A DNA stretch of 64,000 nucleotides from Vombatus ursinus (GCF_900497805.2 NW_020954687.1:5128683-5192682), one strand, 5' to 3'. Shown: positions 1 through 55,984, numbered from the stretch's first letter. Numbers and translations: made by a program. Notes: generated from the sequence alone by a model not told the origin.

Positions 1-765
1 TCTGTAAAATGGGGATAATAATGGAACCCCCTTCACAGGGTGGTTTGTGAGGAACAAATGTGAAAACTTATGTAAAGCACTTTGTCAAACTTAAAGAGCT
101 CTATAAATGCTGGCTATCAGTATTATTATGACATTCCTATACATATTATATGTGTGCATACATATACCCATGTCTGTATATATTCACATATAGACATACA
201 TGTGTCTCTCTCTGTATATATGTATATGAACATAAATAAAATTTTTAAGTGCCTACTATGTGCCAGGTATTGTGACAAGTGTTGGGGACACAAAAAGAGA
301 TAAAAGACTGTTGTTGATCTCAAGAAGCTTACAATCTAAATGGAGAGACAACATGCAAACATATGTATGTGTACACACACAAAACAAGCTATATACAGAA
401 TAAATAGGAAATAGCAGAGATAAAGCATTAGAATTAAGAGCAATTGGAGAAAGCTTCCTATATAAGGTAAGATTTCAGTTGAAACTTAAAGGAAGCATAG
501 AATGGCACTCTTTATGTGTGTATTTGTATATTGGTACCTCGATACGTTATTCAACTTGTGTCTGTCTGCCAGAGATGCTCAAATTTCCTGAGAAGCAACA
601 AAGTTCTGACAAGAGACAAATATATGCAACTTCCTTAAAGTGAGAGATGGAATACAGGGATTAAGATTGGCATTTGACCAGCTAGTTGAAATGTGACATG
701 ACTATTTTGACCCATAATCCTTTATTGGATGTCAGGGTGGTGTATAGTATGATCATTATATTTAC
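1..765. repeat. Intron 26 (part): MIR 3' half and an unnamed interspersed repeat
   Basis: Positions 1-131 on the plus strand match the 3' half of a MIR element (TCTGTAAAATGGGGATAATA...CTATAAATGCTGGCTAT). Positions about 245-500 hold a second repeat seen again near 8620 and 52210, with the core CTACTATGTGCCAGGTATTG and, later, GGTAAGATTTCAGTTGAAACTTAAAGG. I cannot name that family with certainty. The rest is unique intron. Confidence 0.75.
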
Positions 766-43185
<42,420 letters not shown>

Positions 43186-43499
43186 CTGTAAAAGGGAAAG
43201 ACAACACATCAACAGAAAAGTACATAGATTTTACATAACCTCTTAGACATTACCAACCAAGCAGGACTTTTTTAGGGTTTCACTACTGATTCCATTCCTT
43301 CTCTTAAAATCAAGTCTACATTATATATATATATACATAATTTTGTCAAAATTATACTTTATCTTTAAAAATATTCATTTCTTTATCTGTGTTCCCTATC
43401 CACACCATAAACAATAAGACAAGCCATAAAATAGAAGTCATTTTTTTGAGGTGAACAGGTGACAATTTGAGTAAAATCCTAATTCTGCTAGTGAAAACC

Positions 43500-43925
43500 T
43501 GTGACTTTAAGCAAGTCATTTGGTGCAGAGAGAAGAACCTAAGGACTTAGGTTCAAAACCTAGCTCTGATGCAAATTACTTAGTCTCTTTCAATCTCAGT
43601 TTCCTCACTCAGGAAATGAATGGGATAGACCAGTCGGCTTCAGAGATTTCCTTTAGTTCTAAATGTAGGACCCTATAACATATCTTGGCCTTAGTTTGTT
43701 CATCTATAAAGTTAGAGGTTCTTAACATGGGGTTTGGGAACTTGCTTTTGTTTTACTTGTGGTAATTCTAGTTAATGTAACTGGTATTATATTATTAATA
43801 TAACTGGTATCTTTTGTAATCTTAGGTATTTTGTTTAATGCATTTAAAACCATTCTGAGATAGGTTCTGTAAGATTCACCACTGTCAAAGGGATTGATAA
43901 GACCAAAAAAAATTAAGAACCTCTA
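43500..43925. mobile_element. MIR (plus) and hAT-type short element in intron 2
   Basis: About 43500-43685 is a sense MIR (GGTTCAAAACCTAGCTCTGA, TTTCAATCTCAGTTTCCTCA). About 43715-43925 is a copy of the family at 21025: TTCTTAACATGGGGTTTGGG, TTGTTTAATGCATTTAAAAC and AAGAACCTCTAGG at the right end. Confidence 0.72.
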
Positions 43926-44149
43926 GGCTAGATCATATTTGAGGTTCCATCTATTTCTAAATCTTATTTATCTAATAAATTAGTACAATCCCAGTTTCAG
44001 ATGGTTTTGATAGCAACTTTTGTAAAAATATCCCAAGATTTATTGAGATAAAACCTTCATGTGGCCTGGAAATGACTTTTTTCCTGAGGGGCAACTTTTT
44101 TTGAGAAGTTATTTTGTTTGAAAAGTTATATTCCCAAAGCACAATTCTG

Positions 44150-45710
44150 ACCATATCACCACCTGCTCAAGAAATTCCAGTGACTCTCTATTATCTCTAA
44201 AATTCCTTTATTTAGTATTTAAAGTCTTTCATTCTATGGTTCATTAGGCATTACTCTCCTTCATAGACTTCCAGCCCTACTGGCCTACCTGTTCTTAGAA
44301 AACAACATCACACCAGTCTTTGCCCAGCTATCGGTCCCCATGTTTGAAATGGGTTCTCCCTTCACCTCAAAGTCTTAGAAACCTCCCGTGCCTTTAAACT
44401 CAGGTCAAATGCTGCCCCCAACATGAAGCCTTCTCAAGCTCCCCAACCCTTAGCAGCCCTTTTCATATTATCTTATACCGTTTATGGAGAGTATCCCAAA
44501 AGTCATAAGGCAGTTAAAACTATATGGGTTGCATTGACTTGCATGCTCACATTTATCCTTTTCTCTGATAAATGTAAGCCCTTTGAGGACAAGAATTGTT
44601 TCATTTTTCTGGCTTAGTATCTCCAGTGCCTAGCATAATGCCTAGCACATACACTTCTCCAAACTTGCTAAATACTATTGATTGATTGAATGATTGATCA
44701 GAGAAGAGACTACACACACTCAAAGATCATTCTGTATTACACCATGCAATAAATGACTGATTTACTGTAAATGTTCCTTAAATATGGTGGTATACAATGG
44801 CTTAAACTACATATTTTCTTCATCAGACATCAGTTCTATTGATAACACAAAACTCTTCAGTCATATTCCCTGGTTTACTCCCTGCCAAAATTATTGTCTT
44901 TTTGTGATGAAGTTTTCCTGTAATATGGCTACATAACTGTTTCATATATTAATTTTCCCATAGTCACCTCCTCTTAATTTTTGATTCTCTTTCTTAATCA
45001 TTTATTATAAGATTCTTGAGAAATGTCTTCACTGAATGCCCTCTTAGCCTTTCTATCTTTACCACTTCAAATCTTTCCCACCAGCTCAGATGCCACTTCC
45101 TTTATGATGTCGTCTATGATTACCACCTCTTAGACTACAATAGAAATATTTTTCCATGACCAATAAAAATACCTATTTTTGAAAATGATCTTGGGTGTCT
45201 GAAAAAATATGTTAGGTCTTAAGGACAAATAGTTCTTCACTCAAGTCTTACAACAATGACTTATTATGGCGTTTGGGGGGTCCTTTGTTTCTGGGTATAG
45301 CTGCAGAGCATAAGACCTAGAAGGCCCCACCAAGCTGGAAAGGCATCACAACATGGACTCTGATGGGCAATAAGTGTGTGATCTAAGGAAAAGTCTACCT
45401 GAATTTAGAGAGGCTCACCCCCTAAAGGTGGGCCACCAGGATAAAACATTTTGGGGCCCCAAAAGAACTTCTACAGGCAGGCTTTCTTAGTCCTTCACAA
45501 TTTTAGTGACTTCCCTCTGTTAATTATTTTCTGCATATAGCTCGTTTGTACATTTTTTTTTACTTGTTTTCTTCTTCTTTTTAGATTGTGTGCTCTTTGA
45601 AGACAGGGACTATCTTTTGTCTTTAATTGTATCCTCAACACTTAGAACAGTGCCTGGCCCCCAGTAGGTCCTTTATAAATGCTTATTGACTAAATGACTG
45701 ACTTATGAAG
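44150..45710 (+). mobile_element. L2 3' fragments in intron 2
   Basis: About 44150-44700 (AATTCCAGTGACTCTCTATT, CTTCCAGCCCTACTGGCCTA, AACATGAAGCCTTCTCAAGC, GTAAGCCCTTTGAGGACAAG) and 45000-45190 and 45480-45710 (TTTGAAGACAGGGACTATCT, TCCTTTATAAATGCTTATTG) are sense L2 3' regions from more than one insertion. Confidence 0.7.
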
Positions 45711-46124
45711 CTCACATAGGAGGGAAAACATAGCTGAAGCTACGTAAAGGTGTTGGGTGTGGAAGCCAATGTCAGCATTCACAAAAAACTAACATAAGAA
45801 TGAGGAAGGACAGGACCATCTGAAGCAAAAGCTCAACAAAACCAAAGAGAAACACTGGAGAGGTAATCTCCCCTAAAATCAAAAGAAAAAAAATTATTAA
45901 GATTTAACGAAATCGTGTATATGAAGTAAACATATATGCCAAGGAAATCATGGCTCTCTGAAGAACAGAAGTTATGTTACTAATTATTAAAATTCCTTCC
46001 ATATTAACCCAATAAACCTTCTGAATCTTACTAAGAAGAAGAAAATAGTGTCTAATATTAGATAGTCAATAAACATTAGCTGCTATAGCAACAGCCTACC
46101 TAGGAAGTAGAGGGAGCTCTAATC

Positions 46125-46260
46125 ACATGACGTCAGTAGCTTGTCATTTGACCCTGGGCCTACTACCTGACCTTTCTTTTCTTCAATTTCACCCATACAA
46201 AATGGAAAGAGCAATGTAGGCTGCTTCATCACTTTATTGCAAGAGAGAACTAATAGAAAT
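46125..46260 (+). mobile_element. MIR trace
   Basis: GCTTGTCATTTGACCCTGGG, CTTCAATTTCACCCATACAA resemble the core of a sense MIR. It is degraded. Confidence 0.45.
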
Positions 46261-46395
46261 GACTGCAGGAATGAATGTAAATGTAAATGAGTTACCATTC
46301 AAGCTCATTTACTATGGGAATGATGAGGTGGATGCTCGCAAAGTATGCGAAGGCATCTTTCAATCACACCTACAACAATTATGAATATTCTAGAC

Positions 46396-46554
46396 AAGTG
46401 GTATCAAACTCAAGTGAGAATGGGGGCCACTCAACCATACATAAGGAAAAGGAAAGTACATATTAACATTATCCATGTTCTGTTGTGTTTTTATTTTGGT
46501 AACTATTTCCTAAATACATTTCAATCTGGTTAGGGGACTTGCATGTTTGACATG
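46396..46554. mobile_element. hAT MITE with 8 bp target-site duplication
   Basis: AAGTGGTATCAAACTCAAGT at the left, AATGGGGGCCACTCAACCAT, TACATTTCAATCTGGTTAGG inside, and GCATGTTTGACATG at the right match the known opossum hAT MITE whose ends read CAxxGxTGTCAAACTC. Flanks TTCTAGAC (46388-46395) and TTCTAAAC (46555-46562) agree at 7 of 8 bases, the duplication length of hAT. Confidence 0.8.
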
Positions 46555-46564
46555 TTCTAAACTA

Positions 46565-47150
46565 GGAGTTCTTAATATTTTGGAATTGTCAAGCCCTTGG
46601 ACAGCCTGGTGAAGCCTATGTACTCCTCATAAAAATGTTGTTGTTGTTTTTTTTTAATTCCACGAAATAAAACACATAGGATTACAAAGAAAATAGGTTA
46701 CTGAAAATGAATATATTTTTTTTTTTACCCATACAAGTTCACAGACATCTTGGAATCAGGAGACTCCATTTTAAAAATTCATGCTATAGACCCTATAATA
46801 CACTCAATTTGGGGGTATGACTTATTCTATTACCAACTACTATTTTATTTATCTGCTTACTTTCGCACATTTAAGAGAAGTTAGGTATGGCAGAGGATAG
46901 AGCACTGGCTCTAGAGGCAGGAAGACCTTAATTTAAATTTGGCCTCAGACGTTTACTAGGTATGTGACCCCAGGAAAATCATTTAACCCTTGCTTATCTC
47001 AGTTTCCACATCTATAAAATGGGGACAATAATAGCACCTATTTTCCAGGGTTATTGTGAGGATCAAATGAGACAATAATTGTATAATACCTCAGCATGGT
47101 GCCTGGCACATGGTAAATGTGAATGAATGTTAGCTACTATATTTGTTATT
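46565..47150. mobile_element. Inverted hAT-type copy followed by full MIR
   Basis: About 46565-46800 reads AGGAGTTCTTAATATTTTGG, CCTGGTGAAGCCTATGTACT, AAAACACATAGGATTACAAA, the same family as 21025 but in opposite orientation. About 46885-47150 is a nearly complete sense MIR (AGGATAGAGCACTGGCTCTA, TTTCCACATCTATAAAATGG, TGGTGCCTGGCACATGGTAA). Confidence 0.75.
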
Positions 47151-47511
47151 CTCCTGAAAAATAACCCACCCTGTTAGCAAATGTAGGAGAGATTGTTTTA
47201 ATTTTGAGATTTCATGAGTAATATTTATTCTACAATCCATTAATATCCTAAGTCAAATCAATGAAGCTTGTAATTTGAACCTTAAATATTTTAAGTGGCC
47301 AAGGAGAAGAGCATGGGCACAGAGATGATTTATCAATTCTTATTTCACAATAGATGGCAAAATAACATCAGTCAAATATTGTCCACCTTTGGAAATATAT
47401 ATTCCTCTCAACTCTCACATTTAGATTGCCTTAATGTATGGTATTTGTAAAAAGAAAATTCTCTGATAAGTGATTCTGTGAGTCATCATGATTAAAAGTG
47501 TAGTTCTCATG

Positions 47512-47845
47512 AAGACATATGAAGAAAGAAGTTATCTGCATAGAGAGAAAGAAATGATAAATAGAAGTGTGAATAAAATAATTTTACATATATATATATA
47601 TATACACATACACACACACATATATATACCTATTTGTGTCTAATGGTAGCCATCTCTAGGGTAAGGGGAGAGAAGAAAAAAAGAAAATTACATGATACCT
47701 TTATTATATATTTAAAAGGAATAGTAAGTTGTACATAATAGATTTGCAGTTTCATGTGCAATCATCTTTTTATTATACTATATTATTAAAATTATATATT
47801 AATTCCATATATTAAAAATAGAATAAATTAAATTTTTAAAAATTG
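47512..47845 (+). mobile_element. L1 3' end
   Basis: ACATATGAAGAAAGAAGTTA, TCTAATGGTAGCCATCTCTA, AAGTTGTACATAATAGATTT and TGCAATCATCTTTTTATTAT are shared with 12450 and 56515. A TATA/CACA run lies inside. The stretch 47850-49220 after it is unrecognised. Confidence 0.82.
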
Positions 47846-49224
47846 TATTTCAAAGGAAATATCAAGTGATGGGCTAATATTTAAACTAGTATAGGTCTCC
47901 AAAGGATTTTGAGACTAAGTTACAGTTGCTGACTGCAAGAGCTCCATTTATGGTATAGAAAAATGATTAGGATTTAAGTGTGGACATTCAGATCACAACT
48001 GCTATTTTGGTTGTCAAGCCTACTCTGATAAAACAACATCAAAATAGGATGTTTCACCTTCCACTTATCTATCTTGGCTGTACTGTATAGGAAATAGTTT
48101 TTGTTGCTTCAAAACCAGTAGAGTCAGCATATGCTAAAGACTATGTTACAGAACTATCTTGCCTCTTCCTTCAAAAAACCTCACAACAATTCAATGTCTT
48201 CTGTAATATCACTCCATTTCCTTCTTTCCAGTTCTGTTACTGGCTATCATACTTTTGTCAAGCAACAGAGCTCCTCATATTCAATATTTATCTCCTGTTA
48301 GCATTCACTCTGTCTCAAGAGTTGTCTTGTTTTCCTCTCCTTAGTGCTTTTGCTTAGAAGCTGTTGCTTACCATTAAAAAAAATGATTTTCCCCACAAAA
48401 TGTTTCATGGTCAGAATCTCTCCACAAACTAAATCTTACAGCTTTTTAAAACAAAGCCCAAGGCCTAAGCATCACCATTTAAGTAGAATACAATGACATG
48501 GTAAGGCATATCCAGACTTCTGGTTCCTGGCACACTGAGGCTGAAACACAGTTTGTCATCTGGGACACTGATTGATTAAAAGATTTCTCATCGATATGAC
48601 AGGTAACAACTCACCTATTCAGCTCCACAAAAATTCCTATTATTTCAATATTCCAAAGTGGAAAAACAAAACAGAGAAAGAAAAGACATGATCCTGGAAG
48701 CCAAGGCATTTAGGCAATTATGTAGGGGCTGGAGGGATGCAAGTAGAATGTTTCTGGGAACATAGAAACTTCAAGACACTTATTGTTTCACTAATATATT
48801 AGAAGAAAATGGGAATTTTCCAATTTGGAAAAAAGTCACACTGCTCTACAGGTAATAGTAATAAGAGTAGGAGAAGCTGGCATAGAATACTCTAGTTAGA
48901 GAGTGGCAGTTGATTATCTATGGAACATAGATTTTTCCAAAGAACTAATTCTTCTAAGAAAATTACAATGATTCACCTATGGCATCTTCCCAACTACCAG
49001 GCACATACACACTTTATACATCATTCACCATTTCCTCCCTCCTCCTTACATTGTTTTTACATACAAAATGATGTAAAGAATGAATGTAAAATAGATAAAC
49101 AATGGACAAATCCCATTTTTTCTCAATCATGAATCTTTTGAACACAAATGATCTGTGTCATTTTTGTTTTCTTTTATCTTTTGTGAGCTGGGCTATTTCT
49201 TTAGTTCCTCTCAGTTTGTGTATG

Positions 49225-50765
49225 CTAATAGACACAAAGACTGGTCCTGTGATTTTACTGATGTAGGGAATTTCCAGATAAGGAAACTCCCTCTAAAAAA
49301 GCAGATAGCCTTCTCTGCAACTTATAGTAGTAAAAAGCTGCCTAGGTCACTGGAAAGTTAAATGATTTGCCTACAGTCACATAGCCAGTATTTGTGAAAG
49401 GTGAGACTTGGAACTAGGGCTTCCTGGCTCCAAGGCCAGACCTCTCTATCCACTGCACAAAACTGCCCCTCTACTCCCAGAGGGCATGATATGTGATATG
49501 TCAAGCAGTACATAAACAAATAGTCAGTGTAGAGTCCAATTTGTTCTGCACCAGTGCTCTTAAAAAGAGCCTTTAATCAATCAGGCTTCTAATAATAGCC
49601 TATTATGCACTGGGCTAGGTTCTAGGGATACAACTATAAGGAATGAAACAATCCTTCTTTGAAAGGGACCTATATTCAAATGTGAGAGAGAAGAGCATTA
49701 TTTTTGGATCATATTTGTTGAATGATATTATGTTTATGAAGCTCTTCTAACTATTACATAAAATTTGTATTGTTGATACTATGGTTAGATGTTGGGGAGA
49801 GAAGTAAATTAGTTTGTGTTTAGCAGTTTAAGAATTTCTATTGTTTGCTATTGTACTTTCAGATATACATATGACCCTATCAATGTGCATATCACTGCCA
49901 ATAATGCAATATGCAACCCAACCATGCCTGATCATCCTGTGGTCCCCTTGTCCATATCCTCCAATTGGTTTGCCGTGGGGAAGGGGGGCATCTAATGTGC
50001 CGAGGGCCTTCCTCAATATTCTTTAACATCATGAGGGTGCCAATAGAGTACATAGAATCCCTGGATCCTTTCAAGACTCAGATCCAGCACCATCTTGTGC
50101 ATGAGGTCTTTCCTCTTCCCCCAATCTGCTTGTGCCTTTCTCCTTCCAACACGTTACATTGAACGTTTTCTATAGAGTTACATATGTGTATTGTTTCCCC
50201 TCCTAGAACATAAGCTCCCTGAATGCAAGGGATGCATCAGTTGTCTAGGTGCTTAGTAAATTCTTGTTGGTTGATTGCTATCATGGAAAGGTAATTATTG
50301 AACCCATTGATGTTATGAGCCAAAGCAGAGATAGAACCAGGGCATTTATTTGTTCCCTGGTAGAAATAGACAAGAAAAGCATCGAGCTACAATAATAAAT
50401 GTGCTTTGGGGTTTGAATTTTGCAAAGTTCCTTCCTCACAACAATGAGGCAAGAAACTTTTCCTTACATAGTAATAGTTTATATGTCTGTCCCAAAATAT
50501 GTATAAGTTGACTTATTATTTTCAAAGAATGTCTGTGTTGAAAAATAGATAGTCTGTTGATAAATAGATAGTTTGTTGATAAATAAATAATCAATACATG
50601 GTATGATAGAAAGATCACTAACCAGTGAGATGGACAAAAATGTTTCTAGTTGTGATTCTGCCATTTCTAGCTGTGGAACCTTAAGCAAGTCAATTATCTT
50701 CTATGGGCCTCAGTTTCCTCATCTGTAAAATAAGTGACTTGGACAAGGTAACCTCTAGTATCCAT
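49225..50765. mobile_element. SINE, unnamed repeat, L2 tail, MIR
   Basis: About 49225-49475 is an antisense SINE (GGTCCTGTGATTTTACTGAT, TGAGACTTGGAACTAGGGCT, TCTCTATCCACTGCACAAAA). About 49580-49700 is the unnamed family (TATTATGCACTGGGCTAGGT). About 50080-50285 is an L2 tail (ACATAAGCTCCCTGAATGCA). About 50600-50765 is a sense MIR (CTATGGGCCTCAGTTTCCTC). Confidence 0.7.
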
Positions 50766-51514
50766 CCATAAAACTTTTATGTGTTTGTTAGTCTGTGTAT
50801 TTCTTGTTTTGATTCAAATAGATTAATAAACCATAGTAGGTGGCTAAAGCAGGGTGTTGTGTGTTCATTGCTATGCCATATTTGCTATTAAAGGCAGCCC
50901 CACAACTTCATGTTGATCTTAGCTTATAAATGTCCTGTGTTGGTTTCATTATGTGAACAAGATGATATTTACTAAGAACTCAATAGATGGCACCATAACC
51001 CCAAAAAACTTCAACACATCCTGTCAGAGAGCTACTTCCCATTATAATCCTGTTGTGAGACACCAGAGAAATGGAATAGATACATTAAAAAGATGAAAAT
51101 GTAGATCACAGAACATTTGATCTTCAAAGCCATGTTATTCTAACACATGTATTGTTACTGAATTTACCTTTCCCAATATGTTTCTTTTACGACTTAAAAT
51201 GTTTAAATGATCACATATCAAAGTTACCCTTGAAGTCACACCCTAGATCCTTGATCAGAGACTTTAGCAAGAATATCCCTAGAATCAGTTTGAATGAAAG
51301 ATGATATCTCAAAAGACAGATATAGTTTTAATTTTTTTAAAGGGAAGGAATGACATTTCCAAGGGATTTAAGTATTTTAGTCTAACTAGAACTGAAAATC
51401 TGATAAAATATAGGATGAGTAAAAGTAGAATGAATACTGTCCTTAGCATCTATGCTAACTGTTATAAAAGCAATTTGAAATTGTGCTGCTAAAGAAGAAT
51501 GACTAAAATGTCCA

Positions 51515-51715
51515 TTTCCTAAATTTTTTGGTCTCAGGCCCTGTTTACATTCTTTAAAATTATCAAGGAAATTGTTTATATTGATTATATCTATGTATTT
51601 ACCATATTTGAAATTAAAACTTTTTATCAAATTAGATTTGACTTTGTGGACCTATCAGAAGGGTCTTAGGAAACTCCACGTGGTCCCCTGAACACATTTT
51701 GAGAACCACTAACTT
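51515..51715. mobile_element. hAT-type short element
   Basis: TTTTTGGTCTCAGGCCCTGT at the left and GGTCCCCTGAACACATTTTG with GAGAACCACTAAC at the right are inverted ends in the style of MER/hAT elements (GAGAACCACTG). Confidence 0.55.
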
Positions 51716-52209
51716 AGACTTAAAAGATGCTATAACTGAGAATTGATAATGACCGAAGACAAGATATAAAAAAGTACCAAATCCCTTCTTTTCAGAGGTG
51801 GGGGAAGCTATGGGTGTGGAACATCACATGTAAAGTTAGATTTGATTAATGTACGTATGGATTAGTTTTACTGGACTGCTTTTCCCCCCTTTTCTTCCTC
51901 TTTGTTAATAGGTATAACACTCTGGGAGGGCAGAAGAGGGTTATACTGGGAAATGTAGGTGATGTAAAAACCAAAGGTATCAATACAAATTAAAAACAAA
52001 CACAAGCACATTCTAGAGAAATGGAGCACGAGCTTGACTCTGTGAATAATGTTTAAAGGAGATTTCAGGCTAAGAACCAAGTTCTAAGTTGCTTGGGTAA
52101 AAACTTTTTTTTTCCATGTAAGCAAATGTTTTGCTTGTTTATTAGATCTGCAACCCAAAATTCCAAGCCAGGATTTTGGTGCTGATTATAGCAAATGTGT
52201 AAAACAGCA

Positions 52210-54190
52210 AGACTATTGGATCAAATCAATTAACAAATACTTCGTGAGTAGCTGCTGTGTTCCAGGTGCTATGGTGGATGCAGAGAAATAGAAGATACAA
52301 TTAGAGTTTTAAAAAAAAAATCCTCATTTCTAATCATTCTAATTTGGCAAAAGCAAGTTTATTTAACAGGTGAGAAAACAGATACCCAGATAGGCTCAAT
52401 AACTTTCCCAGGATCATTCAGCTGTTGGTAGCAGACCTAGCACTAGAAAAGCTTTGAGCCTCCATCCATTGTTCAAAAGAACACTGTCACACAGGGAGGA
52501 AAAAAATGCAATGGGTGTATTTACCTTCTAGTTATCAAAGTCAATAGGAAGTAAAATCCTTGTCCAGAAGCTATTCAGAGCAGTGGCAAAACAAATCGGG
52601 ATAGCAAAAACATTTCTAAACAAAAATCTATGATTCTGTGTAACAGTTCTCCTACCAAAGCAAATCATGGCCCATTGATAATAGCTAACATTTAGGCAAT
52701 GCTTTATAATTTGCAAACCTTACATAGATTTTATTTGAGTCCAAAATAAAACTGTGAGGTAGATACTACAAATATTTCCACCTCAGTTTTACAGATGAGG
52801 CAGCAAAGGCTCAGAGAAATTATGTAACTTGTCTTTTGTCACACAGCTAGTGCCAGAGTAGAATTTCGAACTGAGTCCTGCCTGACTAGATCGAAAATTC
52901 CGATACCTACACCAGATAGCCTCTTGACCCCTTCTTAGTGAATTTCTATGACCAAACAAAAATTAAAATCATGACTTAGTGGCTAGCCTTCTAATAATAG
53001 GCTTATCTTGACACAGCTAGATTGATCTTCAGGTAATAGACAGACAATCCATTGACTGAGTCTGTACCAGAAGACATCCAAGTTTGGTAGGTCTTGCCAG
53101 AGCTTATGTTGGACTGACATAAGCTTTAAGAGCTAGGGTCACTTCCAAACCATGATTCCAGAAGTACTTTAGGGGAGGTCAATAAATTCCTCAATAAACT
53201 GTTGAATCGACAGATCCTGGAAGTCATCTAGGATTACAGGATCATGGGATTTAAAGGCAATTTAAAAAACTGTATTTGAACCTAGGAGATCTAGGTTATA
53301 GTCCCAATTCTGCCATTGTGTAATCTTGTATATAAGTTACTTCATCTCTCTAAGGCTCAGTTTCCCTATCTGCAAAATGGAAGGTTTGGATGAAAAGATC
53401 TTTAAAGTTTTACTTCACTATGAAATTCTCAAATTCTGATTAGTGATTCCTTAGGGAAGGGTGTGGTCCAGTCAATAGAATACCATGGTAACAAAGTCAT
53501 GTTAAATATGATTGTAGCACCTAATGACTTGAGAGTACTTATCAATTAAGTGACAAAATGTGAAATTATAGAACAGAGTCAAAGTTTCATTTGTAAAGAA
53601 GAAAGTGGAAGCTTGATGGTGTCATAGAAAATTTAAAATAAATATAAACTATTAGGAACTATAAGAAGTTGTCCATTCTTTTTAGCATAGATGGCCAAGT
53701 AATATGCTTGCAGAATTAGTTACTTCGATATGTCAAGGGTCCATGGCTTTGGTGATGCAGCTTTTTCTTCCACCAGCAGAGATTACAACCCCTACCTAGA
53801 TACCAAGAGAATTCATTTGATGCAAGAGCCAAAAAGATCAATCCCCCCCACAACCAATCTGGTGAAGGATCTTTGCAAACTTAGCTATGTTTATTCTCAG
53901 AGAGCAGAAATATTGTCCATCACTAACCCCATGTGCAAAGTCTTTTCATTCCAGAATTTAATCATCCTAATTGTTTGTGGTGGTATTAGTACTTTAAAGT
54001 TTACAGAACTTTTTACCTATATTATATCATTTGATTTTTACAACCACCTTGTAAGGTAGGTGCCATTATCCACATTTTGCAGGTGAGGAAACTGAGGCTC
54101 ATATAGGTCACACAGACACTAAGCATCTCTGATAAGATTTGAACCCAGGTCTTCTGATTTGTAATCCAGTCCATCCATTTTACCACACTA
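52210..54190. mobile_element. Unnamed repeat and three SINEs
   Basis: About 52210-52310 is the unnamed family (AGCTGCTGTGTTCCAGGTGC). About 52685-52925 is an antisense SINE (CAGTTTTACAGATGAGGCAG, GTCACACAGCTAGTGCCAGA). About 53270-53430 is a sense MIR (CTGCCATTGTGTAATCTTGT, TAAGGCTCAGTTTCCCTATC). About 53970-54190 is an antisense SINE (TTTGATTTTTACAACCACCT, GGAAACTGAGGCTCATATAG). Confidence 0.7.
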
Positions 54191-54429
54191 CAATTCACTT
54201 ATCCTCCACTGGCAAAGTTTTTTAAAGTTCAGGGTCATGTTCACAACACATAAGACACTGGATGAGGATTTGACCTGAAACTAGCAGTACAATGGAGGAA
54301 AAATCAAAATATGTTTAAGAAAATCTTTTCTGCTACACTTAGGGAAGTCAGCTTTCCTGTTACTTACAGTTGGAGTTTGTAGAAGACAGGTGTGCAAATG
54401 TGGGTGGGATAGCAAAAACAACCTTTCCC

Positions 54430-54812
54430 AGTCCTCCTTCATCTTACCTTCTCTTTGAGGCCCTTCAAATATCCTGTGTTACCTTGCTTTTCTATATCTT
54501 TGAGAATAGGGACTATTTGCTACCTTTCTTTCTGTGCTTAGCACAGTGACTAGTAAACAGAAGGTATTTAATAAATGCTAGCTGACTAACTAGGGCAGCA
54601 AGGTGAGCCCAGAGTCAGCAAGACCTGAATTCAAATCCATCCTAGAACACTTACTAGCTGTATCACCCTGGGCAAATCACTTAACCCTGTTGGTTTCCTC
54701 ATCTGCAAAATGAGCCCATGAAGGAAATGGCAAACCACTCCAATATTTTTGCCACAAAACCCCAAATGGGATCACAAAAGTCAGACACAGCTGAATGACA
54801 ACAACCAAGCTG
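54430..54812 (+). mobile_element. L2 tail and complete marsupial SINE
   Basis: About 54430-54590 is an L2 tail (GTTTAATAAATGCTAGCTGA-like end). About 54591-54812 is a full tRNA-derived SINE: GGGCAGCAAGGTGAGCCCAG, CAAGACCTGAATTCAAATCC, TGGGCAAATCACTTAACCCT, GGAAATGGCAAACCACTCCA and TGGGATCACAAAAGTCAGAC, ending in an ACAACAACC tail. This long tail form is typical of marsupials. Confidence 0.88.
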
Positions 54813-55530
54813 AACAGCCAGTTATGGAGGACTACATAAAATTGTGGTGTCCTAAGTCAAACCCTTGAGAGTCATCTCTAGCAATGTCTTACATCCATTC
54901 CAACCTAACCGTGAAATCGTGCTCTATCTGCAGAATCTAAGGAAGAGAATAAAAAGAAAGACATTTTGAGACTGCAGATTTATGATGATTCCATTTAAGT
55001 AGAAATGTTTCCACATCTCACAAAAAGGCTCCACTATTCCCACAGAGCGCAGAGAATACTCTCACCACAGAAAAAGAGGGAAATGTCATGTAAAAACTGA
55101 CAGTTTACAGATTTCACCTTGTAGCCTCTTACTCAAATTCTAGACACAGGAAGACTTGATTCACCTTCAAGAGTGCTTATGGTTGGTCACCCAGGCATAA
55201 AGGGGAAAGCTTGGACTTTCAACAGCATAGAGTTTTCAATTGACTCCTCTCAGGTCAGTTGTGTGTACACACAGCTTAGGAGCCTTTACTGGTTTTGTGG
55301 TTTCTCCTAGGCTGTGCACTTCTGTTTTGTTATGTTTTTTTTTTCTTCTTATTCTGAGTCCCTTTAGAAAAGGAAGGGGTGCAGCTTGTGTGGTTAAGCA
55401 CATAAGCTCTTCCAAATGGTGCAACTGGGCTGCCATAGCACCAGCATAATCAGCCCTATCTCAGTGCTAAAACCACAAATTCTCTACAGCAGGCTGAAGC
55501 TTTTTAATTATGCCAGCACTCCATTTTAAA

Positions 55531-55536
<6 letters not shown>

Positions 55537-55591
<55 letters not shown>

Positions 55592-55606
55592 ATACATACA
55601 CACACA
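55537..55606. repeat. (TC)n(AC)n compound microsatellite
   Basis: About 15 TC units run directly into about 20 AC units with one ATAC interruption. The region 54950-55530 before it is unrecognised. Confidence 0.96.
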
Positions 55607-55984
55607 AAACCTAAAATTTGCTTATTTTTTATAATTATGATGAGAGTTTGTTTCTAAGATTAAAAATTATTTTGACTTTTCTTACTAACAGGTCATTTAA
55701 TTTCCACAATCATACAAAACTCTTTTGGGGAAAACATTGGTCTAGTTTAATTTTAAAACTTTGACGTTTCTTCAAGCAGCAAAACAATATTTTAATAATA
55801 TAATAAATATCTGAAAATATAATGTTATCAAAAAAGTAAGAACAATTATGATTATAATGGGCTTATATTTCTTTGCTTTGAGATCATGCATATATATTAG
55901 AATTAATAACAATACTTATTTTTGCATAGTACATATATGTATTATGTTGTGTATTTATTCATGAATTCATATACTTTATACCTA

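Noticed and set aside
49828-50016. Minus-strand 62-codon frame considered as the signal-peptide exon
   Set aside because: No hydrophobic core after the Met and no phase 1 donor; does not resemble the CD45 leader.
55230-55470. Open frames on both strands in a less AT-rich patch of intron 2
   Set aside because: No homology recognised, no splice or polyadenylation layout, frames short on both strands; could be a conserved non-coding patch but nothing in the sequence shows it.
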